NCBI GenBank assembly: GCA_023422835.1
Contig: JAFAGI010000020.1
Coordinates: 186,001-250,000 of the forward strand
DNA length: 64,000 nucleotides
Source of the DNA: Bacteroidota bacterium
GTDB taxonomy: Bacteria > Bacteroidota > Bacteroidia > Chitinophagales > Chitinophagaceae
Direction: 5' to 3'
Below are positions 1 to 8,063 of this stretch, piece by piece. Positions within the stretch are counted from its first letter, which is position 1. Each line of letters starts with the position of its first letter. A program made the position numbers and the translations under genes. The notes beneath the pieces were generated by a model that saw only the letters and a list, made by a program, of their open reading frames with translations, was not told where the DNA came from and made no database searches.

Positions 1-1807
1 ATTTTACACGCATTTCAATATTGCTCAAACCCATATTTCTTTTAGTGGTAGCCATATCAAAGCCTTTACCATTGTCTTCAATGGAGATTAGGAGCAAGCC
101 ATCTTCCTGCGTACACTGCAAAAATACCTCAGTAGCATTTGCATGCTTCAGCGCATTATTTACCAGCTCCTGCACAATCCTGTATACAACAAGCTGTGTA
201 TTCTTATCCGCTATTTGCTGCAGGTTGTTTGAATAAAAAGAAATTATCGTATTATCAGGTTGTATGGTTTCGCAATAACCTTTTAATGCGTCCTCCAGGC
301 CAAACCGTAACAGGCTTTCAGGCATAAGGTTGTGTGATGTACGCCGTAATTCATTCACTGTATTATCCAACTGCTTTACGGTTCGCATCAGCTCTGTGCT
401 TTTATTCTGGCGCGCAGCGCTTTCCAGCTTTAATTTTATACCGGTGATAGCGCCGCAAATACCATCATGCAATTCTCTCGCAAGCCTGTAGCGTTCATGC
501 TCTTCGCCTTCCATCAAAGCTCGTGCAACAGCTATTTCACGTTGCTGCTCTGTGCGTCTTTTTTTTTGTTTCATGATGTAATAAAAGAACAAGGAAAGCA
601 GTAGTAAAATAATAAGTATAGACCAAAATAATATTCTTTGTAAACGAGTCTTATTATTTAGCTCGTTGATTGATTTTTCTTTTTCTGAAGTACGAAATTT
701 CACTTCCATTGCAGATATCTGGTCTTCAAATTCCGTATTATGGAGGCTGTCTTTGAGTTTGGCGTATTGATCTTTTAATTCGTATGCAAGTTTATAATTG
801 CCTAATGCTGCCTCCACTCTCGACATTTCTCCGATAGCAGCCAGTTTATTTTGAATGTAGTTGGTAAATACTGTGCTGTCTTTTAAATACAATAATATTT
901 TTTTGGCTTTTGAAAAATCTTTCTTATCCATGTATATCTGGTACTTTTCGTAAGTCATGCTTAAAATGCCGTCAGGGCTATGGCTGATTTTTTCTGCAAT
1001 TTTCAATCCTTTATTGATGCTTATCAATGCATTATCCGGGCGGTTAACAAGCCTGTAATACTTAGATTCAATGTTGTAATATTCAGGATACCGTACAGAA
1101 TCTTTAAATGCATTCAATAAGATAAGGGCGGTATCCAATAAGTTTTTTGTGGCAATACTATCATAGGAATAGCATGCTGCACGTGCATAGCCCATGAATG
1201 TTTCCGCATTTTTTTTATCGCTGTAAATATTATCTTTTAAAGCATTTACAGATTTCCTGTAGTACTCTTTTGATTTATTAAGTTCATTTAAATTAAAAAA
1301 CACCATACCTACCACACCGTAATAATACGATAGCAAAGAGTTATCGCCGGATTTAATTGCATAAGGAATTGTTTTATGCAACGTTATATCAAGCATTCCT
1401 TTTTCATGATCCCTGCTTTGAATCAGCACTCCGTAAGTATGCCATGCTTTTGCTTTATAATAACTGGCTTGTCTAGAATCAAACGGCTCAAGCATTTGAA
1501 TACTTTCGGTAATCAGCGGGATGCTTCTGGATGTATCATAAAGTGTATGAGCCATTACATGGTAGAACTTTGAAACGGCTTCAAGATATTTATCTCCTTC
1601 AATCAGCCTATCTGCCTTGTGAAGATAATCAAGGGCTTTCGTAGTATCCCTCAATCCCCAGTAAACCGCCATTTCATAAAGTATGATAGCCTTTTGAGCA
1701 TTTGTTTGCTCTTTATTGAGTTGCTTTTGTAAGCTATCAATCTCCTGGGCAACAATATCATGTACCCCAATCAGAAAATACACTATAAGAAAATAAAGTG
1801 CACGCAT
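1..1807 (-). CDS. TPR-containing sensor histidine kinase, 3' end cut by the window edge
   Basis: The frame is open from an ATG at 1805-1807 to base 1, about 602 codons. It opens with a hydrophobic signal segment, followed by a Tyr/Lys/Ala-rich helical region that reads like degenerate TPRs (roughly residues 25-370), a transmembrane helix near 389-411, and a HisKA_3-type dimerisation motif, ELHDG, with the likely phospho-acceptor His447. The ATPase follows, with N-box VNNALKHA and G1 box DNGKGFD; the window stops just after GLSNIEMRV, so about 35 residues are missing. This is the architecture of two-component kinases that pair with NarL/LuxR-type regulators. A partner would lie outside the window. 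The input signal is unknown. Confidence 0.88.
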   Translation of the reverse strand, partial: MRALYFLIVYFLIGVHDIVAQEIDSLQKQLNKEQTNAQKAIILYEMAVYWGLRDTTKALDYLHKADRLIEGDKYLEAVSKFYHVMAHTLYDTSRSIPLITESIQMLEPFDSRQASYYKAKAWHTYGVLIQSRDHEKGMLDITLHKTIPYAIKSGDNSLLSYYYGVVGMVFFNLNELNKSKEYYRKSVNALKDNIYSDKKNAETFMGYARAACYSYDSIATKNLLDTALILLNAFKDSVRYPEYYNIESKYYRLVNRPDNALISINKGLKIAEKISHSPDGILSMTYEKYQIYMDKKDFSKAKKILLYLKDSTVFTNYIQNKLAAIGEMSRVEAALGNYKLAYELKDQYAKLKDSLHNTEFEDQISAMEVKFRTSEKEKSINELNNKTRLQRILFWSILIILLLLSLFFYYIMKQKKRRTEQQREIAVARALMEGEEHERYRLARELHDGICGAITGIKLKLESAARQNKSTELMRTVKQLDNTVNELRRTSHNLMPESLLRFGLEDALKGYCETIQPDNTIISFYSNNLQQIADKNTQLVVYRIVQELVNNALKHANATEVFLQCTQEDGLLLISIEDNGKGFDMATTKRNMGLSNIEMRVK

Positions 1808-1923
1808 TTTAGTCAATACTTTAAGTAAATATATGAATGTTTTATATAGTAAAAGAAGCCACGCATATTAAATGAAATAAAAATACCGGAAAACAGGCAG
1901 AAAAATTTCCTTGTGTGCGGGGA

Positions 1924-1954
1924 TTGACTTGCGAAACAGCTCCCTTTACTTTTG
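1924..1954 (+). promoter_or_regulatory. Bacteroidota-type promoter for the 1990 gene
   Basis: TTG at 1924-1926, a 20-bp spacer, then TACTTTTG at 1947-1954. This matches the Bacteroidota sigma-A pattern TTG-(19-21)-TAnnTTTG exactly. Transcription would start near 1958 and leave a leader of about 30 nt. Confidence 0.75.
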
Positions 1955-1989
1955 CTAAATTAATTAAACATAAATCAAAAACTAAAATC

Positions 1990-2463
1990 ATGAAAAAAAC
2001 AAGACTAACAAAACTGATGGGAATTTTACTCATCGCGTCTTTTGCATTATTTTCTAACAAAGCTCAATCTCAATATACCGGAGCAGGTATATTGATAGAT
2101 GTGGGAGACGGAGGTTCATTGGTAGGGCCGAACATAAAGCATTTTTTTAGCAATAACCACGCACTGGAAGGATCGGTATTATTCGGAAGCGGCTTAACAA
2201 TGGTACAGGCTATGTATGGCTTCCATGCAGACCTGGGTGGAGCACAGGGATTAAAATGGTATGTAGGAGCCGGGCCGGGTATTGCCTTTGGTAAAGGTGG
2301 CGGCACAGCATTTTCATTAGCGCCCATGATTGGTCTGGATTATAAGATCGGGCAGGTGCCATTGGCCTTATCCGCAGACTGGCGGCCGAGATTCTTTATG
2401 GCAGAGGGCGAAAGCGCTTTTACCGCAGGAAGGTTTGCTTTAGGCCTGCGCTTTACTTTTTAA
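1990..2463 (+). CDS. Small outer-membrane beta-barrel-like protein, function unknown
   Basis: 157 residues. The ATG at 1990 is chosen because it is followed at once by a clear signal peptide (MKKTRLTK, a hydrophobic stretch, then a cut near AQSQ) and lies about 32 nt after the predicted transcription start; the upstream GTG in the same frame would lie in front of the promoter. The mature part is rich in Gly and alternating hydrophobic residues and ends in Leu-Arg-Phe-Thr-Phe. A C-terminal aromatic residue is typical of outer-membrane barrels. The size suits an eight-stranded barrel. No specific family is recognised. It probably heads a short operon with the next two frames. Confidence 0.8.
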   Translation: MKKTRLTKLMGILLIASFALFSNKAQSQYTGAGILIDVGDGGSLVGPNIKHFFSNNHALEGSVLFGSGLTMVQAMYGFHADLGGAQGLKWYVGAGPGIAFGKGGGTAFSLAPMIGLDYKIGQVPLALSADWRPRFFMAEGESAFTAGRFALGLRFTF

Positions 2464-2488
2464 TTATAAATAAACAAAAAATAAACAG

Positions 2489-2590
2489 ATGAAGCAGAGT
2501 AGTATCAATTTTTCTGATCGCGGTGGTTATCTGAGGAATATAAATGCGAAGCTTCGTCGGAACATTAAAACTAAAAAATTATACAGATGA
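2489..2590 (+). CDS. Possible 33-residue basic peptide overlapping the next gene
   Basis: An ATG at 2489 opens 33 codons ending at TGA 2588-2590. That TGA overlaps the ATG of the following lipoprotein gene (ATGA, 4-nt overlap). The peptide starts MKQSSINFSDRGG and is rich in Lys/Arg in its second half. Both this ATG and the next sit in an acagATGAA context. The overlap suggests translational coupling, or a leader peptide. It could equally be a chance ORF: nothing identifies a family. Confidence 0.35.
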   Translation: MKQSSINFSDRGGYLRNINAKLRRNIKTKKLYR

Positions 2591-3027
2591 AAAAAATATT
2601 TTTGTTCGCCATTGTTTGTATGGCACTATTGGTGTCCTGCTCAAAAGACAGCGGAACTAATAATGATAAGAAAAAATCAGCAAAATTTACCATTACAGCG
2701 CCTGGCCTGAATCCTGCAGAAGGGGATGAGGCGTTGATGACTTTTACAGGAGGCAGTGGCAGCGGAGGCGCCACTACTGTCTGGAAAATTAATGGCGTTC
2801 CGCAAGAAAATCAAATCAATATCCGTATCGGAAATGAGTTGCTGGCAGGAGGTAAAACTGTTGTAGTAGAAACTGCTACTCCATTAGAAGTTATGTCCAT
2901 GGTAATTGGCGGCATCAACATCGGCACTCCCTATACCGTTAAATTTAAAGCAGAAGTGAACGGTTCGGAAAAAAATAATATATCTGAACAGGTTGTAGAA
3001 ACAATGTCTAAAAACTTTACTTACTAA
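2587..3027 (+). CDS. Small lipoprotein of unknown function
   Basis: 146 residues. It begins with a lipoprotein signal peptide: basic start, hydrophobic core and lipobox LLVSC, with Cys18 as the likely lipidated residue. A Ser/Asp/Asn/Lys linker follows. The rest is beta-rich with a Gly/Ser run and no Cys. It may be a surface lipoprotein with an immunoglobulin-like fold, but this is a guess from composition. It lies 123 bp after the beta-barrel gene on the same strand and probably shares its promoter. Confidence 0.8.
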   Translation: MKKIFLFAIVCMALLVSCSKDSGTNNDKKKSAKFTITAPGLNPAEGDEALMTFTGGSGSGGATTVWKINGVPQENQINIRIGNELLAGGKTVVVETATPLEVMSMVIGGINIGTPYTVKFKAEVNGSEKNNISEQVVETMSKNFTY

Positions 3028-3060
3028 CCACCTGCTTTTATTCTTATAATATGCTGTAAA

Positions 3061-3085
3061 CTTTCCGCCTGGTTTAGGCGGAAAG
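3061..3085 (+). terminator. Hairpin after the lipoprotein gene
   Basis: CTTTCCGCC (3061-3069) pairs perfectly with GGCGGAAAG (3077-3085) around a 7-nt loop, 34 nt after the stop. There is no T-tract, so this may act as a 3' end stabiliser rather than a classical intrinsic terminator. Confidence 0.5.
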
Positions 3086-3134
3086 CGAATTAGAAATTCA
3101 AGGAATCTTGTTAGTCAATACAGGGTTTTAGAAG

Positions 3135-3160
3135 CGGCTGCTCCATTCCTGGAGCGGCCG
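3135..3160 (-). terminator. Hairpin after gcvT
   Basis: CGGCTGCTCC (3135-3144) and GGAGCGGCCG (3151-3160) form a 10-bp stem with one wobble and a 6-nt loop, just past the gcvT stop on the minus strand. Only a weak T-rich stretch follows. Confidence 0.5.
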
Positions 3161-3165
3161 TATAA

Positions 3166-4257
3166 CTATACAAACGGAGCTTTTACAATTTTGGCTTTGA
3201 TATTTTTATCGCGGATATTGATAAAAATCTCTGTGTCTAAAGCAGCATGATCTATAGCCACATAGCCCAGCCCGATAGCCCTGCCCAATGTAGGAGATTG
3301 TGTGCCGCTGGTAACTACGCCTATCTCTTTGCCTGCTGCATCTGTGATCTTATAACCGTGGCGTGGTATGCCGCGGTCAATCATTTCGAAGCTAATGAGC
3401 TTGCGTGTAATGCCTGCCTCTTTTTGGGCAATCAATTTCTCCTGCTGCGTAAAAGGCGTTGTTTTCTTTAGTTTGGTTATCCAGCCCAAGCCTGCTTCCA
3501 AGGTAGATGTAGTATCGTCAATATCATTACCGTACAGGCAGTAGCCCATCTCAAGCCGGAGCGTATCGCGCGCGCCGAGACCGCAGGGTTTTATGCCTGC
3601 TTCTTTGCCCGCCTCGAAAATGGCATTCCATATTTTTTCTGCATTATCGCCTTTGTCTTCAAAGTATATTTCCACGCCACCGGAACCCGTATAGCCCGTT
3701 GCACTGATCAGCACATTACCCACGCCGGCGAATGTACTTTTCTGAAAAGTATAATACTTCATAAGCTGCAGGTCAACAGGTGTAAGCCCTTGCAATATTT
3801 TACAGGCATCTGGCCCCTGGATAGCAAGCAGGGCAGTCTCATCGCTGATGTTGTGCATCTCTACATGTTTATCATTGAATTGTTGCAGCCAGTTCCAGTC
3901 TTTCTCAATATTAGAAGCGTTTACAACCAGCATGTACACTTTGTCTTTTTCTATGCAGTATACAATCAGGTCATCTACAATGCCGTTTTCGTTGTTGGGG
4001 AAGCAACTGTATTGCGCCTGCCCGTCAGTGAGCTTAGAGGCGTCGTTGGAAGTGGTACGCTGAATAAGGTCCAGAGCATTTTCTCCTTTAAGAATAAATT
4101 CACCCATATGGCTTACATCAAACACGCCTACACTGTTTCTTACTACAAAATGTTCATCATTAATTCCGGTGTAACTGATAGGCATATTATATCCCGCAAA
4201 CTCTGCCATTCGTGCGCCCAATGCTATATGTTTCTCTGTAAAAGGAGTATTTTTCAT
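3166..4257 (-). CDS. gcvT: Aminomethyltransferase, T-protein of the glycine cleavage system
   Basis: 363 residues, full length. It transfers the methylene carbon of glycine from the lipoylated H-protein to tetrahydrofolate and releases ammonia, in the cytoplasm. Family features seen: an N-terminal [13 protein letters not shown] block, NGIVDD, and [11 protein letters not shown] in the folate-binding region. The ATG at 4257 gives the usual family N-terminus ([10 protein letters not shown]). A GTG at 4290 extends the frame by 11 codons but overlaps a conserved leader element. The other glycine cleavage genes are not in the window. A leader of about 140 nt carries the element described at 4257-4345. 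Confidence 0.95.
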   Translation of the reverse strand: MKNTPFTEKHIALGARMAEFAGYNMPISYTGINDEHFVVRNSVGVFDVSHMGEFILKGENALDLIQRTTSNDASKLTDGQAQYSCFPNNENGIVDDLIVYCIEKDKVYMLVVNASNIEKDWNWLQQFNDKHVEMHNISDETALLAIQGPDACKILQGLTPVDLQLMKYYTFQKSTFAGVGNVLISATGYTGSGGVEIYFEDKGDNAEKIWNAIFEAGKEAGIKPCGLGARDTLRLEMGYCLYGNDIDDTTSTLEAGLGWITKLKKTTPFTQQEKLIAQKEAGITRKLISFEMIDRGIPRHGYKITDAAGKEIGVVTSGTQSPTLGRAIGLGYVAIDHAALDTEIFINIRDKNIKAKIVKAPFV

Positions 4258-4345
4258 ATGTGTAAATTTATTTGTTTTTTTAGTTGCCACATGTTAATAA
4301 CCTTTATTCATCCGGTTGGTAAAGATTCCTAATCTTTATCGTTAT
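4257..4345 (-). promoter_or_regulatory. Conserved leader element, copy 1 (gcvT): candidate structured RNA
   Basis: Read on the RNA strand: a closing helix ATAAC (4345-4341) with GTTAT (4301-4297), an inner hairpin AAAGATT/AATCTTT (4337-4321), then a core ACCAACCGGATGAATAAAGG (4320-4301), then CATGTGGCA and an A-rich run up to ACACATATG at the gcvT start. The core and flanks recur in front of the GNAT gene (7953-8037). In the closing helix an A-T pair here is a G-C pair there. I do not recognise a named riboswitch; the glycine riboswitch signature is absent. Confidence 0.5.
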
Positions 4346-4401
4346 TGCATGTCTATTTATTCTAATTTTTTTGTGGACTTTCATCCCTTCAATTCATCGT
4401 A

Positions 4402-4409
4402 TAAAAGTA
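4402..4409 (-). promoter_or_regulatory. Putative -7 element of the gcvT promoter
   Basis: TACTTTTA on the minus strand, one mismatch to TAnnTTTG. No well-placed TTG was found upstream. Initiation here would give a leader of about 140 nt containing the conserved element at 4257-4345. Confidence 0.4.
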
Positions 4410-4545
4410 ATCATTCATTTCAACAAAAAGAAGTTTTCTGAATGCAAGGTCAAAGGCAGCGTGTACAACATAGAAAAAAATTACCTACTTTTTATAGATA
4501 TGGTATTGAAAATCAATTTACAAGTGCATGGCTCGTAAAATAATC

Positions 4546-4553
4546 TATATTTG
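4546..4553 (+). promoter_or_regulatory. -7 element of the phytochrome-heme oxygenase operon
   Basis: TATATTTG, a perfect TAnnTTTG, lies 46 bp before the bacteriophytochrome ATG. The -33 position holds GTG (4524-4526, 19-bp spacer) instead of TTG. The rest of the 4291-4598 gap holds the gcvT promoter and leader on the other strand. Confidence 0.6.
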
Positions 4554-4598
4554 CAATATGCACACTTTCTTTAACCACCTGATTCTCAACTGGAAAAA

Positions 4599-6809
4599 AT
4601 GGATTCATTCAGCGTAGATCTTACCAATTGTGACAAAGAACCGATACATATCTTAGGCAAAATACAAGCCTATGGTTGCCTGCTCGGTATTCATACCAAA
4701 ACCCGCACCGTGACTTATGTAAGCAAAAACTGCGACAAATTGTTTGGCGTAAAGGCAGAAGATATGCTGGATAAGACCATCGAGGAATGCCTGGTCGCTG
4801 CCGGTGAATATGTACAGCAAGAAATCACCCGTTTCGTCAATGACTTTTCTGTTGACCGGCATCAAAAAAACTACGAAATAAAACTACAGGATAAGCTGTA
4901 TTACGCTATTATTTCACAGTCCGGAGAAACACTGGTAGCAGAATTTGAGCCAGCCGATAAAACAGTTATTATTAATGACAGGGTCTACGATGGTGTATCC
5001 AAAATCATAGCTTCTAATGCTACCGATAAATTGCTCGACAGCGCTGTAAAAGAAATCAAAAGCATTATCAGTTATGATCGGGTGATGGTGTACCGGTTTC
5101 TGAACGACGGCTCGGGAAAAGTAGTGGCAGAAGTAAAAGAAGAACACCTGGAACCTTTCCTGGGACTACATTACCCGGAATCTGACATACCAAAGCAGGC
5201 ACGTGAATTATACAAAATAAATAAGATCAGGCTGATTGCCGATGTAGACACGGAAGACGTACCCGTGTTGCGAACTGAAAAAAGTATAACCCTGGATATG
5301 ACGCATTGCGTGCAGCGCGCGGTATCTCCCATGCACATCAGATACCTGAAAAATATGGGTGTGCATTCAAGCTTCAGCATTTCCATTATTATAAACGATA
5401 AGCTGTGGGGGTTAATAGCCTGCCACAACTACACGCCGAAATTTATTGATTACAAAATAAGAGAAGCAGCCAAACTGATCAGTGATATTGTCTCTTCTTT
5501 TTTATTTAATAAGAAAAGGGAATCTAACAATTTGTTTGCTGCTAAATACAATGATATAGCCAGGAAGTTGCAGATAAATCTTTTAAAAGAAAACACACTG
5601 GTAAAAGCTTTAGTGCAGGAGAAAACCACACTGCTCAACGCTACGGAAGCGCACGGGGTGGCTTTATGCCTCGAAAATAATATACATACACTCGGCAGCA
5701 CACCGGATACAGAACAGATAGATGCACTGAAAAGCTGGACAATAGAAAACATCAGCAAACCAATATTCTCTACTAATAAACTGATAGAATATTATGCCGG
5801 CACAGACGGCATGCTGCAATCTGCGGCAGGTGTACTAATCGTAAAAATAGGGCTTGATGCGCAGGATATGATCATATGGTTTAAGCCGGAATATATCCAT
5901 ACGGTGCAATGGGCCGGCAAGCCGGAGAAAAACATAGTTGCCCGCAAAGAAGGAAACATTACACTGCAGGATATTTCACCGAGAACATCTTTCGATGTAT
6001 GGACAGAGGTAGTAAAACATACTTCTGAAGCGTGGAGCGAGGAAGAGATAGAGTCTGCCTCCAATATTGTGCAGGTAATTCTGGAAACCTCGCATAAGAA
6101 ATCTAAGGAACTGCTTGAAATAAATCAAAAGCTACAGGCAGCGTATGACGAACTTGACACTTTTGCCTACACCGTTTCACACGACCTGAAAACACCGCTG
6201 ACAGTACTGAAAACCTATGCAGAGTTTCTGAAACATTCTCAGAAAGACCTGAAAGAAGATACGAAGCAGATCATCAACAACATTATCAAAGGTGCAGACA
6301 ACATGAGCTTTATGATGAATGAAATACTAAGTCTGTCGCGTGTGGTGACCAAAAAACCTGATGAGAAGCCGGTGAATGCAGGCGAGATCATACAACAGAT
6401 TGTGCACGACCTGAAAATTGTAAGCAATAATTACAATACAGATATCCTCATAAAAGATACGCCACCTGTAAAAGGCGACCATATACTCATATACCAGGCT
6501 TTTTTAAATATAATCGGCAATGCTATTAAGTACTCATCCAAAGCAGACAAGCCGGAGGTGGATATTACAGGCTATGAACACGGAGGTAAAATTTATTACC
6601 GCATCACAGACAATGGCATTGGCATTGACCCGAAAGATCATGGCCAGGTATTTGAATTGTTTAAGCGAATGGATAATGCATCTTCTTTTGAAGGCACCGG
6701 CGTTGGCCTTACCATAGTAAAACGCATTATGGATAAACACAAAGGCGTTGTGTGGTTTTACAGCGCGCTCAACCAAGGCACTACATTTTATCTTATATTT
6801 AATAAATAA
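4599..6809 (+). CDS. bphP: Bacteriophytochrome, biliverdin-binding sensor histidine kinase
   Basis: 736 residues with order PAS-GAF-PHY-HisKA-HATPase. The biliverdin-attaching cysteine of bacteriophytochromes is present as Cys11 in LTNCDKEPIH. The GAF domain has PESDIP (usually PASDIP) and the chromophore-contacting histidines in GVHSSF and GLIACHN. The H-box is SHDLKTPL with phospho-acceptor His528; the ATPase has NIIGNAIKYS, DNGIGI and GVGLTIV. It should act as a red/far-red light sensor that autophosphorylates. Its TAA overlaps the heme oxygenase ATG by one base, so the two are translationally coupled. No response regulator gene is adjacent, so the phosphate acceptor is unknown. Confidence 0.95.
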   Translation: MDSFSVDLTNCDKEPIHILGKIQAYGCLLGIHTKTRTVTYVSKNCDKLFGVKAEDMLDKTIEECLVAAGEYVQQEITRFVNDFSVDRHQKNYEIKLQDKLYYAIISQSGETLVAEFEPADKTVIINDRVYDGVSKIIASNATDKLLDSAVKEIKSIISYDRVMVYRFLNDGSGKVVAEVKEEHLEPFLGLHYPESDIPKQARELYKINKIRLIADVDTEDVPVLRTEKSITLDMTHCVQRAVSPMHIRYLKNMGVHSSFSISIIINDKLWGLIACHNYTPKFIDYKIREAAKLISDIVSSFLFNKKRESNNLFAAKYNDIARKLQINLLKENTLVKALVQEKTTLLNATEAHGVALCLENNIHTLGSTPDTEQIDALKSWTIENISKPIFSTNKLIEYYAGTDGMLQSAAGVLIVKIGLDAQDMIIWFKPEYIHTVQWAGKPEKNIVARKEGNITLQDISPRTSFDVWTEVVKHTSEAWSEEEIESASNIVQVILETSHKKSKELLEINQKLQAAYDELDTFAYTVSHDLKTPLTVLKTYAEFLKHSQKDLKEDTKQIINNIIKGADNMSFMMNEILSLSRVVTKKPDEKPVNAGEIIQQIVHDLKIVSNNYNTDILIKDTPPVKGDHILIYQAFLNIIGNAIKYSSKADKPEVDITGYEHGGKIYYRITDNGIGIDPKDHGQVFELFKRMDNASSFEGTGVGLTIVKRIMDKHKGVVWFYSALNQGTTFYLIFNK

Positions 6810-7396
6810 TGATCACCACTGTTTTAAAAGAAGCTACAAGACCTATGCACGAGGCGCTTGAAGCATGCATGTTTTCTGAAAATATATTGGCAAAATCGGT
6901 CACACCTGATCAATACAGGGTGCTCATACAGGCAAACTACACCGTACACGCCTTGCTTGAGAACCGTGTATTCACGGCGCTTTCAGCAGATGTGAAGCAT
7001 GCGCTGCAGATAGAGGAAAGAGCCAAGCTTCCCGCACTGGAAGCCGACAGGCATATCTTATCAATACCCGGTGAAATAAATTTACCTGCACACATCTTCG
7101 TTCCTGGCATACATGATCAGCAACAGGCATTAGGCGCTATGTATGTAATGGAAGGCGCTACACTCGGAGGCAACATGATTGTAAGGCACCTGAAAAAGAC
7201 AGCAGCTTTGGCAGCACTCAGCTTTCATTATTACGGTTTTTACGGAGAAACAACGGGAGAAAAATGGAAGCGCTTTCAAAATGTTCTCAACACCTATGTA
7301 TCGCCGGACAGCGAAGCTTGTGTAGCAAAAGCAACAGAAGTTTTTATTTTTATGCAGAGGGTAGCACAACATTTTCAGCAGCCCATTCCTGCTTAA
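6809..7396 (+). CDS. bphO: Biliverdin-producing heme oxygenase
   Basis: 195 residues, the usual length of the bacterial HemO/BphO family. It opens heme to biliverdin, releasing iron and CO; biliverdin is the chromophore of the kinase encoded just upstream. The proximal heme ligand is probably His14 in ATRPMHEALE. A Gly-rich block MEGATLGGNMI matches the distal helix of the family. The start overlaps the phytochrome stop (TAATG). The 3' end overlaps the convergent GNAT gene by 47 bp. Confidence 0.93.
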   Translation: MITTVLKEATRPMHEALEACMFSENILAKSVTPDQYRVLIQANYTVHALLENRVFTALSADVKHALQIEERAKLPALEADRHILSIPGEINLPAHIFVPGIHDQQQALGAMYVMEGATLGGNMIVRHLKKTAALAALSFHYYGFYGETTGEKWKRFQNVLNTYVSPDSEACVAKATEVFIFMQRVAQHFQQPIPA

Positions 7397-7913
7397 GTAT
7401 GCTATACACAATAAGATCCAGGAATTGTTTGTTTACCAGTTCAGCGCCACGCAGTATGCCTTCTGTAGTGAAGCCCAGCCTTTGCGGCACAGATTGGCTG
7501 CGGTGATTTTCCACTGCTGCTTTAATGGTTATCCTGTGCAGGCCTAATTGCCGGAAAGCATAATTGATCAGCTCTTTGCAACATGCTGTCACAATCCCGT
7601 TGCCTTGTGCTTCTTCTGTAAGCCAATAGCCTATTTCTGCGTTTTTATGTTGCCGGTTGATGAGGTGCAACCCGATCCTGCCGCATAAAACCTGATCGTT
7701 CATGATTACAAAGCTTAACTCTTCACCTGCCTGATTAAGCGACTGGCAACTTTCAATATATTTAGCCACATCATCAGCAGATTGCATATAATCTACCCAG
7801 CTTAAGAACTTGCGGAGATGCTGCCTGTTCCGGTCAATGGCGGCAAACAGCGGTTGAGCATGCGAAGGAGCAGTCTGCTCGAGTTTGATTGTATTGTTGA
7901 TAATGAATTCCAT
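7350..7913 (-). CDS. GNAT N-acetyltransferase, RimJ/RimL type
   Basis: 187 residues from the ATG at 7913, which gives the usual family N-terminus; the frame is open further upstream to a possible start at 8006, but that stretch coincides with the conserved leader element. The acetyl-CoA binding loop reads EEAQGNGI, followed by an ELINYAF helix and IKAAVENHRSQSV..LGF, typical of RimJ/RimL-like enzymes that acetylate protein N-termini or small amines. The substrate is unknown. It follows typA on the same strand after 150 bp and overlaps the heme oxygenase gene tail-to-tail by 47 bp. Confidence 0.9.
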   Translation of the reverse strand: MEFIINNTIKLEQTAPSHAQPLFAAIDRNRQHLRKFLSWVDYMQSADDVAKYIESCQSLNQAGEELSFVIMNDQVLCGRIGLHLINRQHKNAEIGYWLTEEAQGNGIVTACCKELINYAFRQLGLHRITIKAAVENHRSQSVPQRLGFTTEGILRGAELVNKQFLDLIVYSILKQEWAAENVVLPSA

Positions 7914-7949
7914 AAAAAAAGAATTTCCATAAAGATATATAGAAATTCT
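7913..7949 (-). terminator. Terminator-like hairpin abutting the GNAT start
   Basis: On the RNA strand AGAATTTC (7949-7942) pairs with GAAATTCT (7927-7920), loop 14 nt, followed by a run of seven T ending at the GNAT ATG (7913-7911). The placement between the conserved element and the start codon suggests an attenuator. The stem is A/T-rich and therefore weak. Confidence 0.5.
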
Positions 7950-7952
7950 TTT

Positions 7953-8037
7953 CATGTGTGTATAATTATTTTTTTCTGTTTGCCACATGGAATAGCCTTT
8001 ATTCATCCGCGTTGGTATGCAGCATTCTTATGGCTAT
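7953..8037 (-). promoter_or_regulatory. Conserved leader element, copy 2 (typA-GNAT spacer)
   Basis: RNA strand: ATAGCC (8037-8032) pairs with GGCTAT (7997-7992). Inside lie a short hairpin ATGCTGCAT (8025-8017) and the core ACCAACGCGGATGAATAAAG. After the helix come CATGTGGCA, an A-rich run and ACACACATG. It matches the gcvT leader over about 65 nt with one or two small indels. The helix closes with G-C where the gcvT copy has A-T. Confidence 0.5.
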
Positions 8038-8063
8038 TTCTGTAATATAAGCTGTCTGTGCAA

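Noticed and set aside
3790..4332. 180-codon plus-strand frame across gcvT and its leader
   Set aside because: gcvT on the minus strand has its family motifs; the plus frame contains runs of His/Cys/Phe typical of antisense translation.
4257..4345. Glycine riboswitch in front of gcvT
   Set aside because: The tandem aptamer signature and length of glycine riboswitches are not present; the leader shows a different core.
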